DNA of 64,000 nt from positions 2,542,001-2,606,000 of the forward strand of contig NZ_JAGJBZ010000001.1 in the NCBI RefSeq assembly GCF_020010925.1, read 5' to 3'. The notes beneath the pieces were generated by a model. That model saw nothing but the letters and a program-made list of their open reading frames with translations, ran no database searches and was not told where the DNA came from. The translations under genes and the position numbers were made by a program. Positions within the stretch are counted from its first letter, which is position 1. Every line of letters starts with the position of its first letter. Origin of the DNA: Streptomyces griseiscabiei (GTDB lineage Bacteria; Actinomycetota; Actinomycetes; Streptomycetales; Streptomycetaceae). Shown piece after piece: positions 15,625 through 29,069 of this stretch.

Positions 15625-17751
15625 TCAGCCGAGTGTCCAGTTGACGCTGTCGGTATAGGTGGAGCCGTTGATGGTCGCGGTGACCGTCACGGTGTTCTGG
15701 CCGGGCCTCAAGGTGATGCTGGGCCATCTGAAGATGTGGTCGCTGCTGCTCCGGGTTCCCAGGGAGGTGCCGTTGAGGGTGGCGGTGACCTGGCCCGCGT
15801 TGGAGTAGACCTTGAGTTCGGTGGTGGGCTCGGTGCGCTGGGTCCACCGACGGCTGGTGATGTAGAGGGTGGGAGTGGTAGCCCAGTTGGACTTGTACCA
15901 ATAGAAGGCGTCCTTGCGGATCTGCCGGTCGCGGGTGACCAGGCCCTTGTCGTTGATGCCGGGCTGGCCCCCCTCGCTGCGGCCGTCGGAGGGGAAGTCG
16001 AACATGGCCCAGACGAACGTGCCCCAGATGAAGGGACGGGCGGCGAGCTGCTTCCAGGCCGCTTCGTGGAACAGCGACTGGTACTCCTCGGGGTGCCAGG
16101 ATCCGCCCGGAGCCGGCTTGGGCGGGTTGAGGGCGTGCTGGGTGGTGCTGGCGCCGACGCCGTACTCCGACATGGCGATCCTGCGGGACGGGGAGGTGGC
16201 GTGCAGGTTGTCGGCCCACGCGCCGAGGTCGCCGTCCTTGGAGCCGTAGTACCAGCCGTAGTACTTGTTGAAGCCCGTGGTCTGGGTGTGCAGTCCCGCC
16301 TGCGCGTTGTCGGGGTCCTCGCCGCGGACCGCGTAGGTGGAGAGCCTGTCCGGGTCCTCGGCCTCGACGATGTCGGCCAGTGACGCGAGCAGCGTGTTCG
16401 TGGCGGTGCCGTTGTAGTCGATCTGCTCGTTGCCGATGCCCCAGAAGGCGATCGAGGGGTGGTTGTAGTTCTGCCGGATCAGTTCCCGCAGCTGGTTCTG
16501 GGTGCTGGTGGTGAAGGCGGCCGAGTCGGTGACGAGGTCGACCAGGGGAATCTCCGCCCACACGATCATTCCGCGTTCGTCAGCGAGGTTGTAGTCCTTC
16601 TGGTCGTGCTGGTAGTGCGCCATCCGGACGGCGTTGGCGCCGATCTCGCTGATGAGGTCGAAGTCCTGGGTGTGATCGGCGTCGGATATCGCCCAGCCCT
16701 GGCCGGCCCGGTCCTGGTGCAGGTTGACGCCATGCAGGTGGAGGTGGCTGCCGTTGAGGCGGAACCCGGTGTTGGCGTCGACGGCGATGGAGCGAAGACC
16801 CAGGCGTTCGGTCACCACATCCGTGATCTGGTCCCCGCCCCCGGTGACGTCATGGATCTCGACGCCGGCGTTGTGGAGGTAGGGATCCGCCAGGCCGTTC
16901 CACAGGTGCGGGCTGCTGATGTGGAGAGTCTGCTGGACCTCCGTGCCGGTGGCCGCGAGGACGGTCTGCGCGGTGCTGCTCGTCTCCGCGACGACGGTCC
17001 CGCTCTTGTCCGCGATGACGCTGCGCACGACCACCGATCTGGTGGTGGTGCTGTCGTTCCACAGCTTCGTCGTGACGGTCACCGTGGCCGAGGCCGCGCT
17101 CACGTTGGTCTGCCGGAGGTAGACGCCGGGGCCCGCGTAGTCCGTCATCCGGACGTGGAGGTCGTCGACGGCCCACAGGCTCACGTTGCGGTAGATGCCG
17201 CCCTGGAAGGTGTAGTCCGCGCTCAACGGGGCGATGCCGGTGTCGCGGGCGTTGGTCACCTTCACCGCGATGACGTTGTCCCCGCCCGGGACGAGCGCGG
17301 CCGTGGCGTCGAAACGGAAGCGGGAGTACCCGCCCTTGTGCTGCCCGAGGTACGTGCCGTTGACCCAGACGTCGGCGATCTGGTTGACCCCGGCGAACTG
17401 CAGGTACAGCCTCTTTCCGGCGAGTTCGGCCGGCACGGTGTAGCGGCGGCGGTACCAGCCCACTCCGCGGTAGTAGTCGTTGCCGCCGTCGGCACCGCCG
17501 ACGGCGTTCCACGTGTGGGGGGTGACGACGGACGTCCATCCGGAGTCGTCGAAACCGGGCGCTTGCGCACCAGTGGCGTCCGCTCTGATGAATCGCCACC
17601 CGTTGTTGAGGTGGATCCACACCCGCGGATCCGGCGCCGTGTACGTCACAGCGGCGGACGCGGCACCGGCATGCGGGATCCCGGCCAGCGTGGCCAGTAC
17701 TCCCGCTGCCGTCCCGCCGAGTACCTGTCGGCGACTGGGCAAACCTGTCAT
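15625..17751 (-). CDS. Secreted glycoside hydrolase family 2 enzyme (beta-galactosidase-like)
   Basis: About 708 residues, probably exported by Tat: SRRQVLGGTAAGVLATLAG is followed by an alanine-rich cleavage region. The GH2 order is sugar-binding jelly roll (ending QFAGVNQIADVWVNGTYLGQ), Ig-like domain, then TIM barrel. The acid/base Glu is in AFWGIGNEQ (about residue 440) and the nucleophile Glu in RIAMSEYG (about 528). A short C-terminal domain like those in exported GH2 enzymes ends NWTLG. GH2 includes beta-galactosidases, glucuronidases and others; galactosidase is likeliest given the galactoside locus nearby. A GTG at 17763 in frame is an alternative start. Confidence 0.88.
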   Translation of the reverse strand: MTGLPSRRQVLGGTAAGVLATLAGIPHAGAASAAVTYTAPDPRVWIHLNNGWRFIRADATGAQAPGFDDSGWTSVVTPHTWNAVGGADGGNDYYRGVGWYRRRYTVPAELAGKRLYLQFAGVNQIADVWVNGTYLGQHKGGYSRFRFDATAALVPGGDNVIAVKVTNARDTGIAPLSADYTFQGGIYRNVSLWAVDDLHVRMTDYAGPGVYLRQTNVSAASATVTVTTKLWNDSTTTRSVVVRSVIADKSGTVVAETSSTAQTVLAATGTEVQQTLHISSPHLWNGLADPYLHNAGVEIHDVTGGGDQITDVVTERLGLRSIAVDANTGFRLNGSHLHLHGVNLHQDRAGQGWAISDADHTQDFDLISEIGANAVRMAHYQHDQKDYNLADERGMIVWAEIPLVDLVTDSAAFTTSTQNQLRELIRQNYNHPSIAFWGIGNEQIDYNGTATNTLLASLADIVEAEDPDRLSTYAVRGEDPDNAQAGLHTQTTGFNKYYGWYYGSKDGDLGAWADNLHATSPSRRIAMSEYGVGASTTQHALNPPKPAPGGSWHPEEYQSLFHEAAWKQLAARPFIWGTFVWAMFDFPSDGRSEGGQPGINDKGLVTRDRQIRKDAFYWYKSNWATTPTLYITSRRWTQRTEPTTELKVYSNAGQVTATLNGTSLGTRSSSDHIFRWPSITLRPGQNTVTVTATINGSTYTDSVNWTLG

Positions 17752-18777
17752 GTCAGAACTCACTTTCCGTGGAGTCGAGAAGGAAATCGACCTGGCGCGG
17801 CATTACGCCGACGACCGTGGCGGGCCGGGCAGCACCCGGATCGGGCTGACGGCCTGCTTCAGACAACCGGGAGGAGTGCCCCGGCCCGCCTCGCGTCCAG
17901 TCGGCGCTTCTCCCGGGCAGCGGCGCCGTAGTGGCACGAGGTGTGATTCTCGGAGATGCGGGGCCGCGCCGGCCGGCGCGGCCGTTGGTCATGTGGAAGC
18001 CGGGCGAGGTCGCACCTGGAGAGAGGGCCCCGGCACGTCGGCACAGTCGAGCGGAATGCCTCCCGATGACCCCATGGCCGAACCTCGCCAAGCCCGAGGA
18101 AGGACCGACACACGGAGCAACCCCCTATACCTGGGCTCACCACTCGGCTTCCGCCATCGGCTCTCGGACGACTGCGACGCGCTCATGGAGTCGGGAACCC
18201 GGTAGAGACAACGCTCGTGGCCGACCCTGCGCGCAGGGCACAGCCCGCAAGGCTGGGTGGGGTTGATCACGACCAGGCCACCGGGCTTGAGGCCGGCGAC
18301 GGCCGGGCCGACCTCGGTGACCGTGCCCACGCCCTCGCGGCCGAGGATCAGGCCCTTCTGTCCGATGGCGTACTTGCCCTTCCGTTTGGTCATCAGACGG
18401 TGTGCGAACCCATGGATGCATCCTTGAAGACCGCACCGCTGTTTCGGCCCGTCGCTGACGAAGTGTGTGCCGGGAAACGGTCCTGACGAGGGCGGTGGGC
18501 TTCGCCGGGTCGCCTGGCCGGCCGCCATCGCCCCTCGACAGCGGCCCGGGGCTCGCCGAGCTCGGCACAGGCTCGCGCGTAGGCCTCGGCCCGGCCGATC
18601 TCGGAGAGGGGGATGCGGCAGGCGCCCGGCTCGAGCGGCATGCTCTCGTCGAGGGCAGTCCGCGGTCCGGGACCATCGTTCGGGGAACCGCCAGCCACCC
18701 CCGCCGCCGGGCCGTGCAGCGCCCGGTCGGCCCGCCGGCCCACGGTGGGCAGCAGCGTCGCCGACGGGCTCTGTTGC
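17752..18777. other. One-kilobase decayed region between two GH2 genes
   Basis: Apart from the alcohol-dehydrogenase remnant at 18200-18393 I find no convincing gene. A GTCGA...TCGAC inverted repeat lies at about 17773-17790, upstream of the secreted GH2. A minus-strand fragment near 18540-18650 reads ACRIPLSEIGRAEAYARA and may be another relic. Confidence 0.4.
18200..18393 (-). pseudogene. Zinc-dependent alcohol dehydrogenase fragment
   Basis: The minus strand reads LILGREGVGTVTEVGPAVAG then LKPGGLVVINPTQPCGLCPA and HERCL. This is the GroES-like N-terminal domain of medium-chain dehydrogenases. GHE is altered to GRE, which would remove a zinc ligand. Neither the start region nor the Rossmann domain is present. 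Confidence 0.6.
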
Positions 18778-22776
<3,999 letters not shown>

Positions 22777-22780
<4 letters not shown>

Positions 22781-23799
22781 GCGCGCCGCTCCTTCCGGAA
22801 GGTCGCGATCAGATACGGGATGATCACGGCAAGCGAGATCACCAGCAGGACCACGGCGATCGCGGAGCCGTATCCGATGCGGCTGGACTCACCGATGATG
22901 TTGTTGGTGACCAGGATCGACAGCAACTCGGTGCCCTCGGCGCCCTTGTTGAAGACGAAGACGAGGTCGAAGGCGCGCAGCGCCTCGATGATCGTCACGA
23001 CCAGGACGACGGTGTTGGTGGGGCGCAGGGTGGGGAAGATGACGTTCTTGAACGTCTGCCACTCGTTGGCGCCGTCCAGCGAGGACGCCTCCCGAAGCGC
23101 CGGGTCGACACCCTTCAGGCCGGCCAGGTAGAGAATCATCATGTAGCCGGTGTGGCGCCAGGAGGCGGCGATGAGGACGGACCACAGGTTGAGGTCCGGG
23201 TCGCCGATCCAGTCGATGTAGTGGCCGGGCTCGTTGGCGCCGATGATGCTGTTGATCAGGCCGGTGTCGGGGTTGTAGACGAGCTGCCATACGAACCCGA
23301 TGACCGCCATCGACAGCACGACGGGCAGGAAGAACGCGGTCTGGTACACCTTGCTGAACCGGATCTTCTTGTCGAGCTGCACGGCCAGGAACAGGCCGAG
23401 CGGCGTCGGGATCAGGATGAGCACGACGAACCAGACGATGTTGTGCTCGACGGCGGGCCAGAACTGCGGGTTGCTGGTGAACAGCTCACGGAAGTTGTCC
23501 AGGCCGACCCATGTGATGGAGTCGAAGCCGATGCCGTCCCAGGTGGTGAAGGCCAGCGCGATCGAGGCGAGAGCTGTGAGCCAGACGAGCATGACGTGCA
23601 GGATCGTCGGCACCCCGGCCATCAGGCCGAGGGTGAGGCGGTCCCGTCGGGTGAGCAGCCGTCGGTGGCCCAAGGGGGCGCGCAGCCGCTTGGTCTGATT
23701 CTTGGTCACATTCTTCGGGTTGCCCGGGGGCGGCACTGCGGCCGCCCCCGAGGTGCTGGTGGTTCCGGTCCCGGTACCGGTGTTCGTGGTGGCGGTCAT
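22777..23799 (-). CDS. Carbohydrate ABC transporter permease (MalF-type)
   Basis: A 340-residue permease. A threonine- and proline-rich cytoplasmic N-terminus precedes six helices. The EAA loop is REASSLDGANEWQTFKNVIFPTLRPTN without gaps. It overlaps the solute-binding protein stop and the MalG start by 4 nt each, so the three transporter genes are translationally coupled. It forms the channel with the downstream MalG-type protein. Confidence 0.92.
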
Positions 23800-25118
23800 G
23801 CGGACGCGAAGATCGTCTTCTTCTGGCGCTCGATCGACGCCAGCAGGCTGTCGACGCCCTTGGGGTCGCGGACGAACTTCTGCAGGGCGGGCTGCATCAC
23901 CGTGGAGGTGAAGTCCGGGCGGCTGTCGCGGTCCATGAACTGGGTGAGGTGCTTGGCGCCGGCGATCGTCTCGTACGCCTTCTTCTGGAGCGGGGTGTAC
24001 GAGGAGGTGTCGGCCTTGTTGGAAGCCGCGACCAGGCTCGGGTCGGACTTCAGGTAGATCTGCTCTGCCTCCGGGGTGCCCAGGAACTCCAGGAGCTTCA
24101 GCGCGCCGTCCTTGTTCTTCGGAGCCTTGGAGAGCATGAAGCCGTCGGTGGGCGCCTCGACGGTGTCCTGTCCGTGCGCGGAGTCGATCTCCGGGAAGGG
24201 GAAGAAGTCAAGGTCGTCCAGGTCGGCCTTGTTCGTGAACTGCTGCGCCACGAAGCTGCCGAACAGGTACATGCCCGCCTTCTTCGAGATCAGCGTCTGG
24301 GCCGCGTCCTGCCAGGTGCGGCCGACCGCGCCCTCCTGGTGGTAGGGGAGGATCTCGGCCCAGTGGTCGAAGGCGGTGCGGACCTTGGCATCCGTCCAGG
24401 ACGCCTTGCCGGCCATCAGCTCGACGTGGAAGTCGTAGCCGTTGGTACGGAAGTTGATCTGGTCGAAGGTGCCGAGCGCGGGCCAGGCGTCCTTGTCGCC
24501 GAAGGCGAACGGAACCAGGCCGTCCTTCTTCATCTGCTTGCACAGGGCGACGAGCTGGTCCCAGGTGGTGGGGACCTCGTAGCCGTACTTCTCGAAGACG
24601 CTCTTGCGGTAGAAGACGCCCCAGAGGGACGTGGAGATGGGCACGAAGTAGTACTTGCCGTCCGCGCCCTTGCTGAGCGCCTTCATCGCCTCGGGGAAGT
24701 TTCCGCCGATCTTCTGCCACACGTCGTCGATCGGGGAGGCGAGGCCCTTGGCGGCGAAGAACTGCATGCGGTAGCCGGCGAACCAGTTGAACACGTCGTC
24801 CGGGGTGCCCTGGAGGTAGGTGTTGATCTGCTCCTGGAACGTGTTGTGGTCCTTGGTGTTCACGTCGACCGTGATCCCGGACTGCTTCGTGAACGCCGCG
24901 TAGATCTCGGCGAACGCCTTCTTCGGCACCGCGTCCGACGCGTTCGACCCGAGGCTGACGGTCTTGGGGTCGGATGCCGTGCCGCTGCCGCTGCCGCTGC
25001 CGCCGCAGGCGCTGAGCAGCGGTATGCCGGCGCCGAGGACGGCTGCGCCACCGATACCGCGCAGGACGGTGCGTCGGCTGGCAGAAGGCATGGGCCGACC
25101 GAGGGAGGAAGAGTGCAT
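23796..25118 (-). CDS. Extracellular sugar-binding lipoprotein
   Basis: A 440-residue solute-binding protein. The N-terminus SRRTVLRGIGGAAVLG has a twin-arginine motif, followed by the lipobox LLSACGG, so it should be Tat-exported and lipid-anchored. A Gly/Ser linker leads to the binding domain, including STSLWGVFYRKSVFEKYGYE and PTDGFMLSKAPKNKDGA, which fit carbohydrate-binding proteins. The ATG at 25118 has AGGAG 6 nt upstream; the open frame beyond is not coding. It is first in the operon with the two permeases and lacZ, so a galactoside ligand is inferred. Confidence 0.92.
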   Translation of the reverse strand: MHSSSLGRPMPSASRRTVLRGIGGAAVLGAGIPLLSACGGSGSGSGTASDPKTVSLGSNASDAVPKKAFAEIYAAFTKQSGITVDVNTKDHNTFQEQINTYLQGTPDDVFNWFAGYRMQFFAAKGLASPIDDVWQKIGGNFPEAMKALSKGADGKYYFVPISTSLWGVFYRKSVFEKYGYEVPTTWDQLVALCKQMKKDGLVPFAFGDKDAWPALGTFDQINFRTNGYDFHVELMAGKASWTDAKVRTAFDHWAEILPYHQEGAVGRTWQDAAQTLISKKAGMYLFGSFVAQQFTNKADLDDLDFFPFPEIDSAHGQDTVEAPTDGFMLSKAPKNKDGALKLLEFLGTPEAEQIYLKSDPSLVAASNKADTSSYTPLQKKAYETIAGAKHLTQFMDRDSRPDFTSTVMQPALQKFVRDPKGVDSLLASIERQKKTIFASA

Positions 25119-25214
25119 TTCGGCTCCTGACAGGGCGGCCGTGCTCAGGCGGCACGTCGGCCCGCGGGGTGTGACGGGGAAGCGGTCGTCTACGCGACCA
25201 AGACTCAACACGAT

Positions 25215-25228
25215 CGAACAAATTCGAC
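25215..25228. promoter_or_regulatory. Small palindrome upstream of the galactoside operon
   Basis: TCGAA-CAAA-TTCGA lies about 97 bp upstream of the solute-binding protein start in an AT-richer patch. It is a candidate half of the control region for the divergent LacI regulator. Confidence 0.35.
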
Positions 25229-25537
25229 CGGCGGTTGGGAGGAAGAGTGAACGCTCCGAGGAGTCGCTGTCAAGCCCCTTCGACCTGACCTCAGAGCTGA
25301 CCGTACCTGTCGGCAGGACGGCCGGCCTACCGCCGGAGGGGAGCGACACCCCCGTTCCGCGAGCCGGCGCGAGAGCCAACTTGTATCCCTTGACCAGCAG
25401 ATATGTCCACCACGGGGGCTCTCCGCACGGCGACTGCGACTCCCTTCGCCGACCGGCCGCCCTCCGACGAACCCGCATCCGCCCCTCGGAATCGATACCG
25501 CCGGAACCCTTGACGTACCGCTGTCGGCTACGTAGAC

Positions 25538-25566
25538 ATGACCACGCGGTCAGACCGCGTGGTCAT
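25538..25566. promoter_or_regulatory. Perfect 12-bp-arm palindrome upstream of the LacI gene
   Basis: ATGACCACGCGG (25538-25549) and its exact complement (25555-25566) flank 5 nt, 47 bp before the LacI start. It could be an operator for autoregulation or a leader hairpin. Confidence 0.6.
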
Positions 25567-25612
25567 ACAGTTGACCGCCTTCGATGCAGACGTACGGCCG
25601 TCGGGAGACTTC

Positions 25613-26677
25613 ATGGCAGCAGTGGTGGGACGGAGCGAGGGCTCCGCTGTGCCGCGCAGCGCGGACGTGGCCCGCCTGGCCGGGGTGTCACGCAAGACGG
25701 TGTCCCGGGTCCTCAACAACGAGCCGTACGTCTCCGAGGACGCCCGCACCAAGGTCCTCGCGGCCGCCGAGGAACTCGGCTACCGGCTGAACCAGGCGGC
25801 CAGGACACTGGTCTCCGGGCGTACCGGCTCCATCGGTGTGGTCGCCCTGGGCACCGCCGGCTACGGGACCGCTTCACTGCTCGTGCACATCGAGCGGGCC
25901 GTGCGCGACGCGGGCTACGCGCTCCGCGTGGTCAACACGCCCGACGGCGACCCGACGGGCATCGCGGGTGCCGTGGCGTCGCTGCTCGAACAAGGGGTGG
26001 ACGGCGTCATCGTCTCCGAACCCATCGTGGAAGGAGACATCAGCGTCCGCGTCGGCGTCCCCGTCCTCTTCCTGGGAGCACCGCCCGCCTTCACCGCCAC
26101 CCGCACCGTGACCATGGGTGTGGGCGCACAGGAACTGGCGCGGGCGGCCACCGAGCATCTGCTGGACCTGGGACACACGACCGTTCATCATCTCGCCGGT
26201 CCGCGGCGCTGGTACGCCACCAAGGACCGCATCGAAGGATGGCGTGCGGCGCTCGCGGCACGGGGCGCGCACGAGCCGCCACTGCTCAACGGTGACTGGT
26301 CGGCTGCCTCCGGCCATGCCGTGGGCCGGGCGCTGGCGTCGGACAGGTCCGTGACCGCTGTCTTCGCGGCGGGCGACGAGATGGCCATCGGGCTCATCCA
26401 CGCCCTGCGGGAAGCCGGGCGCCGCGTACCCGAGGACATCAGCGTCGTCGGCTTCGACGGCAACCCGGTCTTCGCCTACGTCTCTCCTCCCCTGACCACC
26501 GTGCGCCAGCCCTTCGAGGCCGCGGCCAGAGAGGGCATCCGCCTTCTCGTGCACGCGATCGAGAAGCCCGACACCGACCTGCCGCAGGCGAGCGACCCAC
26601 CGGTCGAACTCGTCGTCCGCGGCTCGACCGCGCCTCCGCCGTCGCACCCCGACAAGACGGACCGGCCCACCACCTGA
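25613..26677 (+). CDS. LacI-family repressor of the galactoside locus
   Basis: A 354-residue regulator. The helix-turn-helix is SADVARLAGVSRKTVSRVLN near residues 16-35, with the hinge helix NQAARTLVSGRTGSIGVV and a periplasmic-binding-like effector domain. ISVVGFDGNPVFAYVSPPLT is the usual LacI C-terminal signature. The ATG at 25613 follows GGGAG; an earlier ATG at 25538 would place the palindrome inside the gene. It is divergent from the transporter/lacZ operon, so it probably represses that operon until a galactoside is sensed. Confidence 0.9.
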   Translation: MAAVVGRSEGSAVPRSADVARLAGVSRKTVSRVLNNEPYVSEDARTKVLAAAEELGYRLNQAARTLVSGRTGSIGVVALGTAGYGTASLLVHIERAVRDAGYALRVVNTPDGDPTGIAGAVASLLEQGVDGVIVSEPIVEGDISVRVGVPVLFLGAPPAFTATRTVTMGVGAQELARAATEHLLDLGHTTVHHLAGPRRWYATKDRIEGWRAALAARGAHEPPLLNGDWSAASGHAVGRALASDRSVTAVFAAGDEMAIGLIHALREAGRRVPEDISVVGFDGNPVFAYVSPPLTTVRQPFEAAAREGIRLLVHAIEKPDTDLPQASDPPVELVVRGSTAPPPSHPDKTDRPTT

Positions 26678-26901
26678 GAGCACCCCGGCTTCGGAGAACA
26701 CACCGCGCCCCGGGCACAGCTCCGCCACTCGCACCAGCCGTCTCACTCGCGAGGCGGATCGGTCCGACTCCTATGCCGCACGACACCGCGGTTCCTCGTA
26801 CGCGGTGGACGTGCACTCCGGGCTCGCCGCTTCCCACCCGGTTTCGTCCCGGGCGGCACGCACCGGACCCTCCTGTCCCTCCCCTGCCCTGAGAGCCGCA
26901 C

Positions 26902-28959
26902 ATGTCCCCTGCACTGTTGAGCGCCAGACCCGGCGCCGCTCAGCATTCCCGCCCCACCACCCTGCTGTTGCTCATCCTGGCGCTGATCGTCGCCGCGGCG
27001 ACGATTGTGCTGCCTGCCTCGGGGCGGGCTCAGGCCCTCTCCCGTCCCTCGCAGACCATGTACACCCCGCCCGCGGGTGCGCCCTCGCCCGGTTCGCTGT
27101 ACCCGCGGGTGCTGCGTCTGCAGCACAACGGATCGGCCAACGGCACCCTGCTCGCCACGTTCGAGCAGTACACCAACGGTACGCCCGTCTTCCCGATCTA
27201 CCGCTCCACCGACAACGGCGACTCCTGGAGCAAGCTCTCCGACGTAGCCGACACCGAGAACGGCTGGGGCATGCGCTGGCAGCCCGAGCTCTTCGAACTG
27301 CCCACGGCCATAGGCGACTTCCCGGCCGGGACCATCCTGGCCGCAGGTGACTCGGTGCCCTCCGACCGGTCGGCCACCAAGATCGACATGTACGCCAGCA
27401 CCGACCGCGGTCAGACCTGGGACTTCGTCAGCAACATCGCCACAGGCGGCTCGGCGTTCGACACGAACGGCCAGACTCCCGTGTGGGAGCCGTTCTTCCT
27501 CGTCTCCGACGGCAAGCTGATCGTCTACTACTCCGACCAGCGCGACCCCGACCACGGCCAGAAGATCGTCCACCAGGTCTCCACCGACGTCCGCAACTGG
27601 GGCCCCGTCGTCGACGACGTGGCAATGCCCACCGCCGGCGACCGGCCGGGCATGCCCACCGTCGCGAAGCTGCCGAACGGCAAGTACGTCATGTCTTACG
27701 AGTACGGCGGCGCTCCCGAGGGCAACTTCTCCGTCTACTACAAGATCTCCTCCGACCCGGAGGCGTTCGGCTCGGTCACCGGCATCCCGCTGCGGACGAC
27801 GGGCGGCGTGGTGCCGCAGAGCGCTCCCTACATGACCTGGCTGCCCACCGGCGGCCCCAACGGCACACTCGTCGTCAGCGCCAACAGCGCCGAGGACCTG
27901 TTCATCAACACGCAGAACGGCGCCGCGAACACCTGGACGCGCATCAGCGCCAATGTGATCGGCGGCTACAGCCGCGGCATGACGGCCCTCGCCGACGGGC
28001 ACAGCCTGCTGATCCTCAGCGCCGGACGGGGAGGCAGCGGCCTCTCCAACCCGGTCACCTACAGCACGATCGACCTGGGCGGCGGCGTCTCCGACGGTGC
28101 CACCTACACCATGACCAACGCGAACAGCGCCCTGAACCTCACGATCGTCGGCGGCTCCACCACCAACGGCACCACCGCCACCCAGCAGAACCCCACCACC
28201 TCCACCAACCAGCAGTGGCGCTTCGAGCAGCAGTCCTCGGGCTACTTCAAGATCTTCAACGTCGCCAGTGGCAAGGTCCTCGGCGTCCAGAGCCAGTCCA
28301 CCGCCAACGGCGCCACAGTCCTGCAGTGGGATGACAACGGCACGCCCGACCACGAATGGGCCATCGCGCCCCACCCGGCCGGCGGGTACAGCATCACCAA
28401 CCGCAGCAGTGGCAAGCTCCTCGAAATACCCAGCGCCTCCACCACCGTCGGCACCGCCGCCGTCCAGTGGAGCGGCACCAGCTGCGGCTGCCAGCGCTGG
28501 AACCTCACCCAGACCGCCCTGCCGCCCCTGGGCACCGGCCAGTACGTCCTGGTGAACAAGAACAGCGGCAAGTACCTCGACATCCCGAACGGCTCCACCA
28601 CCGCCGGCACCGCCGCCAACCAGTGGCAGAACACGAACTGCACCTGCCAGCTCTTCACCTTCCAGTCCGCCGGCAGCGGCGCCTGGAACATCAAGAACAC
28701 CAAGAGCAACCTCAACCTCGACATCCAAGGCTCCTCCAGCGCCGCGGGCGCTGCCATCGTCCAGAACACCGCCTCCAGCGCCGACTCCCAGAAGTGGACC
28801 CTCACCGACGGGGGCGGCGGCTACTACAAACTCCGGAACGTGAACAGCACCCTCGTCGCCGGCGTCACCCAGTCCTCCACCGCCGACGGGGCAGCCGTCA
28901 TCCAGTGGGGCAGCGCCAGCCTCGACGACCAGCTCTGGAAGATCGTCCGGATCAACTGA
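26902..28959 (+). CDS. Secreted beta-propeller glycosidase (sialidase/GH93-like) with ricin-type lectin repeats
   Basis: A 685-residue exported protein. A long hydrophobic signal (TTLLLLILALIVAAATIVL) ends near SGRAQA. Residues about 55-400 form a BNR-type propeller with YRSTDNGDSWSKL and YASTDRGQTWDFVS (Asp boxes), plus LRLQHNGSANGTLLATF. This domain resembles exo-alpha-1,5-arabinanases (GH93) and sialidases. Residues about 405-685 contain two ricin-B/CBM13-type modules with repeated SGKYLDIPNGST-like and QQWRF/QKWTL motifs. With GH43 and GH127 genes nearby, arabinan is a plausible substrate. That is inference; the catalytic residues were not assigned. Confidence 0.82.
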   Translation: MSPALLSARPGAAQHSRPTTLLLLILALIVAAATIVLPASGRAQALSRPSQTMYTPPAGAPSPGSLYPRVLRLQHNGSANGTLLATFEQYTNGTPVFPIYRSTDNGDSWSKLSDVADTENGWGMRWQPELFELPTAIGDFPAGTILAAGDSVPSDRSATKIDMYASTDRGQTWDFVSNIATGGSAFDTNGQTPVWEPFFLVSDGKLIVYYSDQRDPDHGQKIVHQVSTDVRNWGPVVDDVAMPTAGDRPGMPTVAKLPNGKYVMSYEYGGAPEGNFSVYYKISSDPEAFGSVTGIPLRTTGGVVPQSAPYMTWLPTGGPNGTLVVSANSAEDLFINTQNGAANTWTRISANVIGGYSRGMTALADGHSLLILSAGRGGSGLSNPVTYSTIDLGGGVSDGATYTMTNANSALNLTIVGGSTTNGTTATQQNPTTSTNQQWRFEQQSSGYFKIFNVASGKVLGVQSQSTANGATVLQWDDNGTPDHEWAIAPHPAGGYSITNRSSGKLLEIPSASTTVGTAAVQWSGTSCGCQRWNLTQTALPPLGTGQYVLVNKNSGKYLDIPNGSTTAGTAANQWQNTNCTCQLFTFQSAGSGAWNIKNTKSNLNLDIQGSSSAAGAAIVQNTASSADSQKWTLTDGGGGYYKLRNVNSTLVAGVTQSSTADGAAVIQWGSASLDDQLWKIVRIN

Positions 28960-28979
28960 CCGTCCCACCGTGCCATGAC

Positions 28980-29018
28980 CAGGCGCGGGGACCGCCGGCG
29001 AAGCGGTTCCCGCGCCTG
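28980..29018 (+). terminator. Hairpin terminator after the propeller glycosidase
   Basis: A 16-bp stem with one G-T pair: CAGGCGCGGGGACCGC (28980-28995) with GCGGTTCCCGCGCCTG (29003-29018) and a 7-nt loop, 20 nt after the stop. Confidence 0.75.
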
Positions 29019-29069
29019 ACGTCCGCCTCGGCCGACCAGCCGAGGCGCAGCCGACCGCTCCTCTCTACA

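Larger units (their letters stand above)
25119..25612. other. Divergent promoter region of the galactoside locus
   Basis: These 494 bp separate the solute-binding protein gene (minus) from the LacI gene (plus). They hold two palindromes, listed separately, and no gene. Confidence 0.6.

Noticed and set aside
24960..25020. CCGCTG trinucleotide-like repeats as a microsatellite
   Set aside because: They encode the short Gly/Ser linker just after the lipobox of the solute-binding protein and need no other explanation.
26743..28968. A 741-codon minus-strand frame across the propeller glycosidase
   Set aside because: It shows low-complexity Gly/Val/Asp shadow composition. The plus strand has a signal peptide, Asp boxes and lectin repeats.
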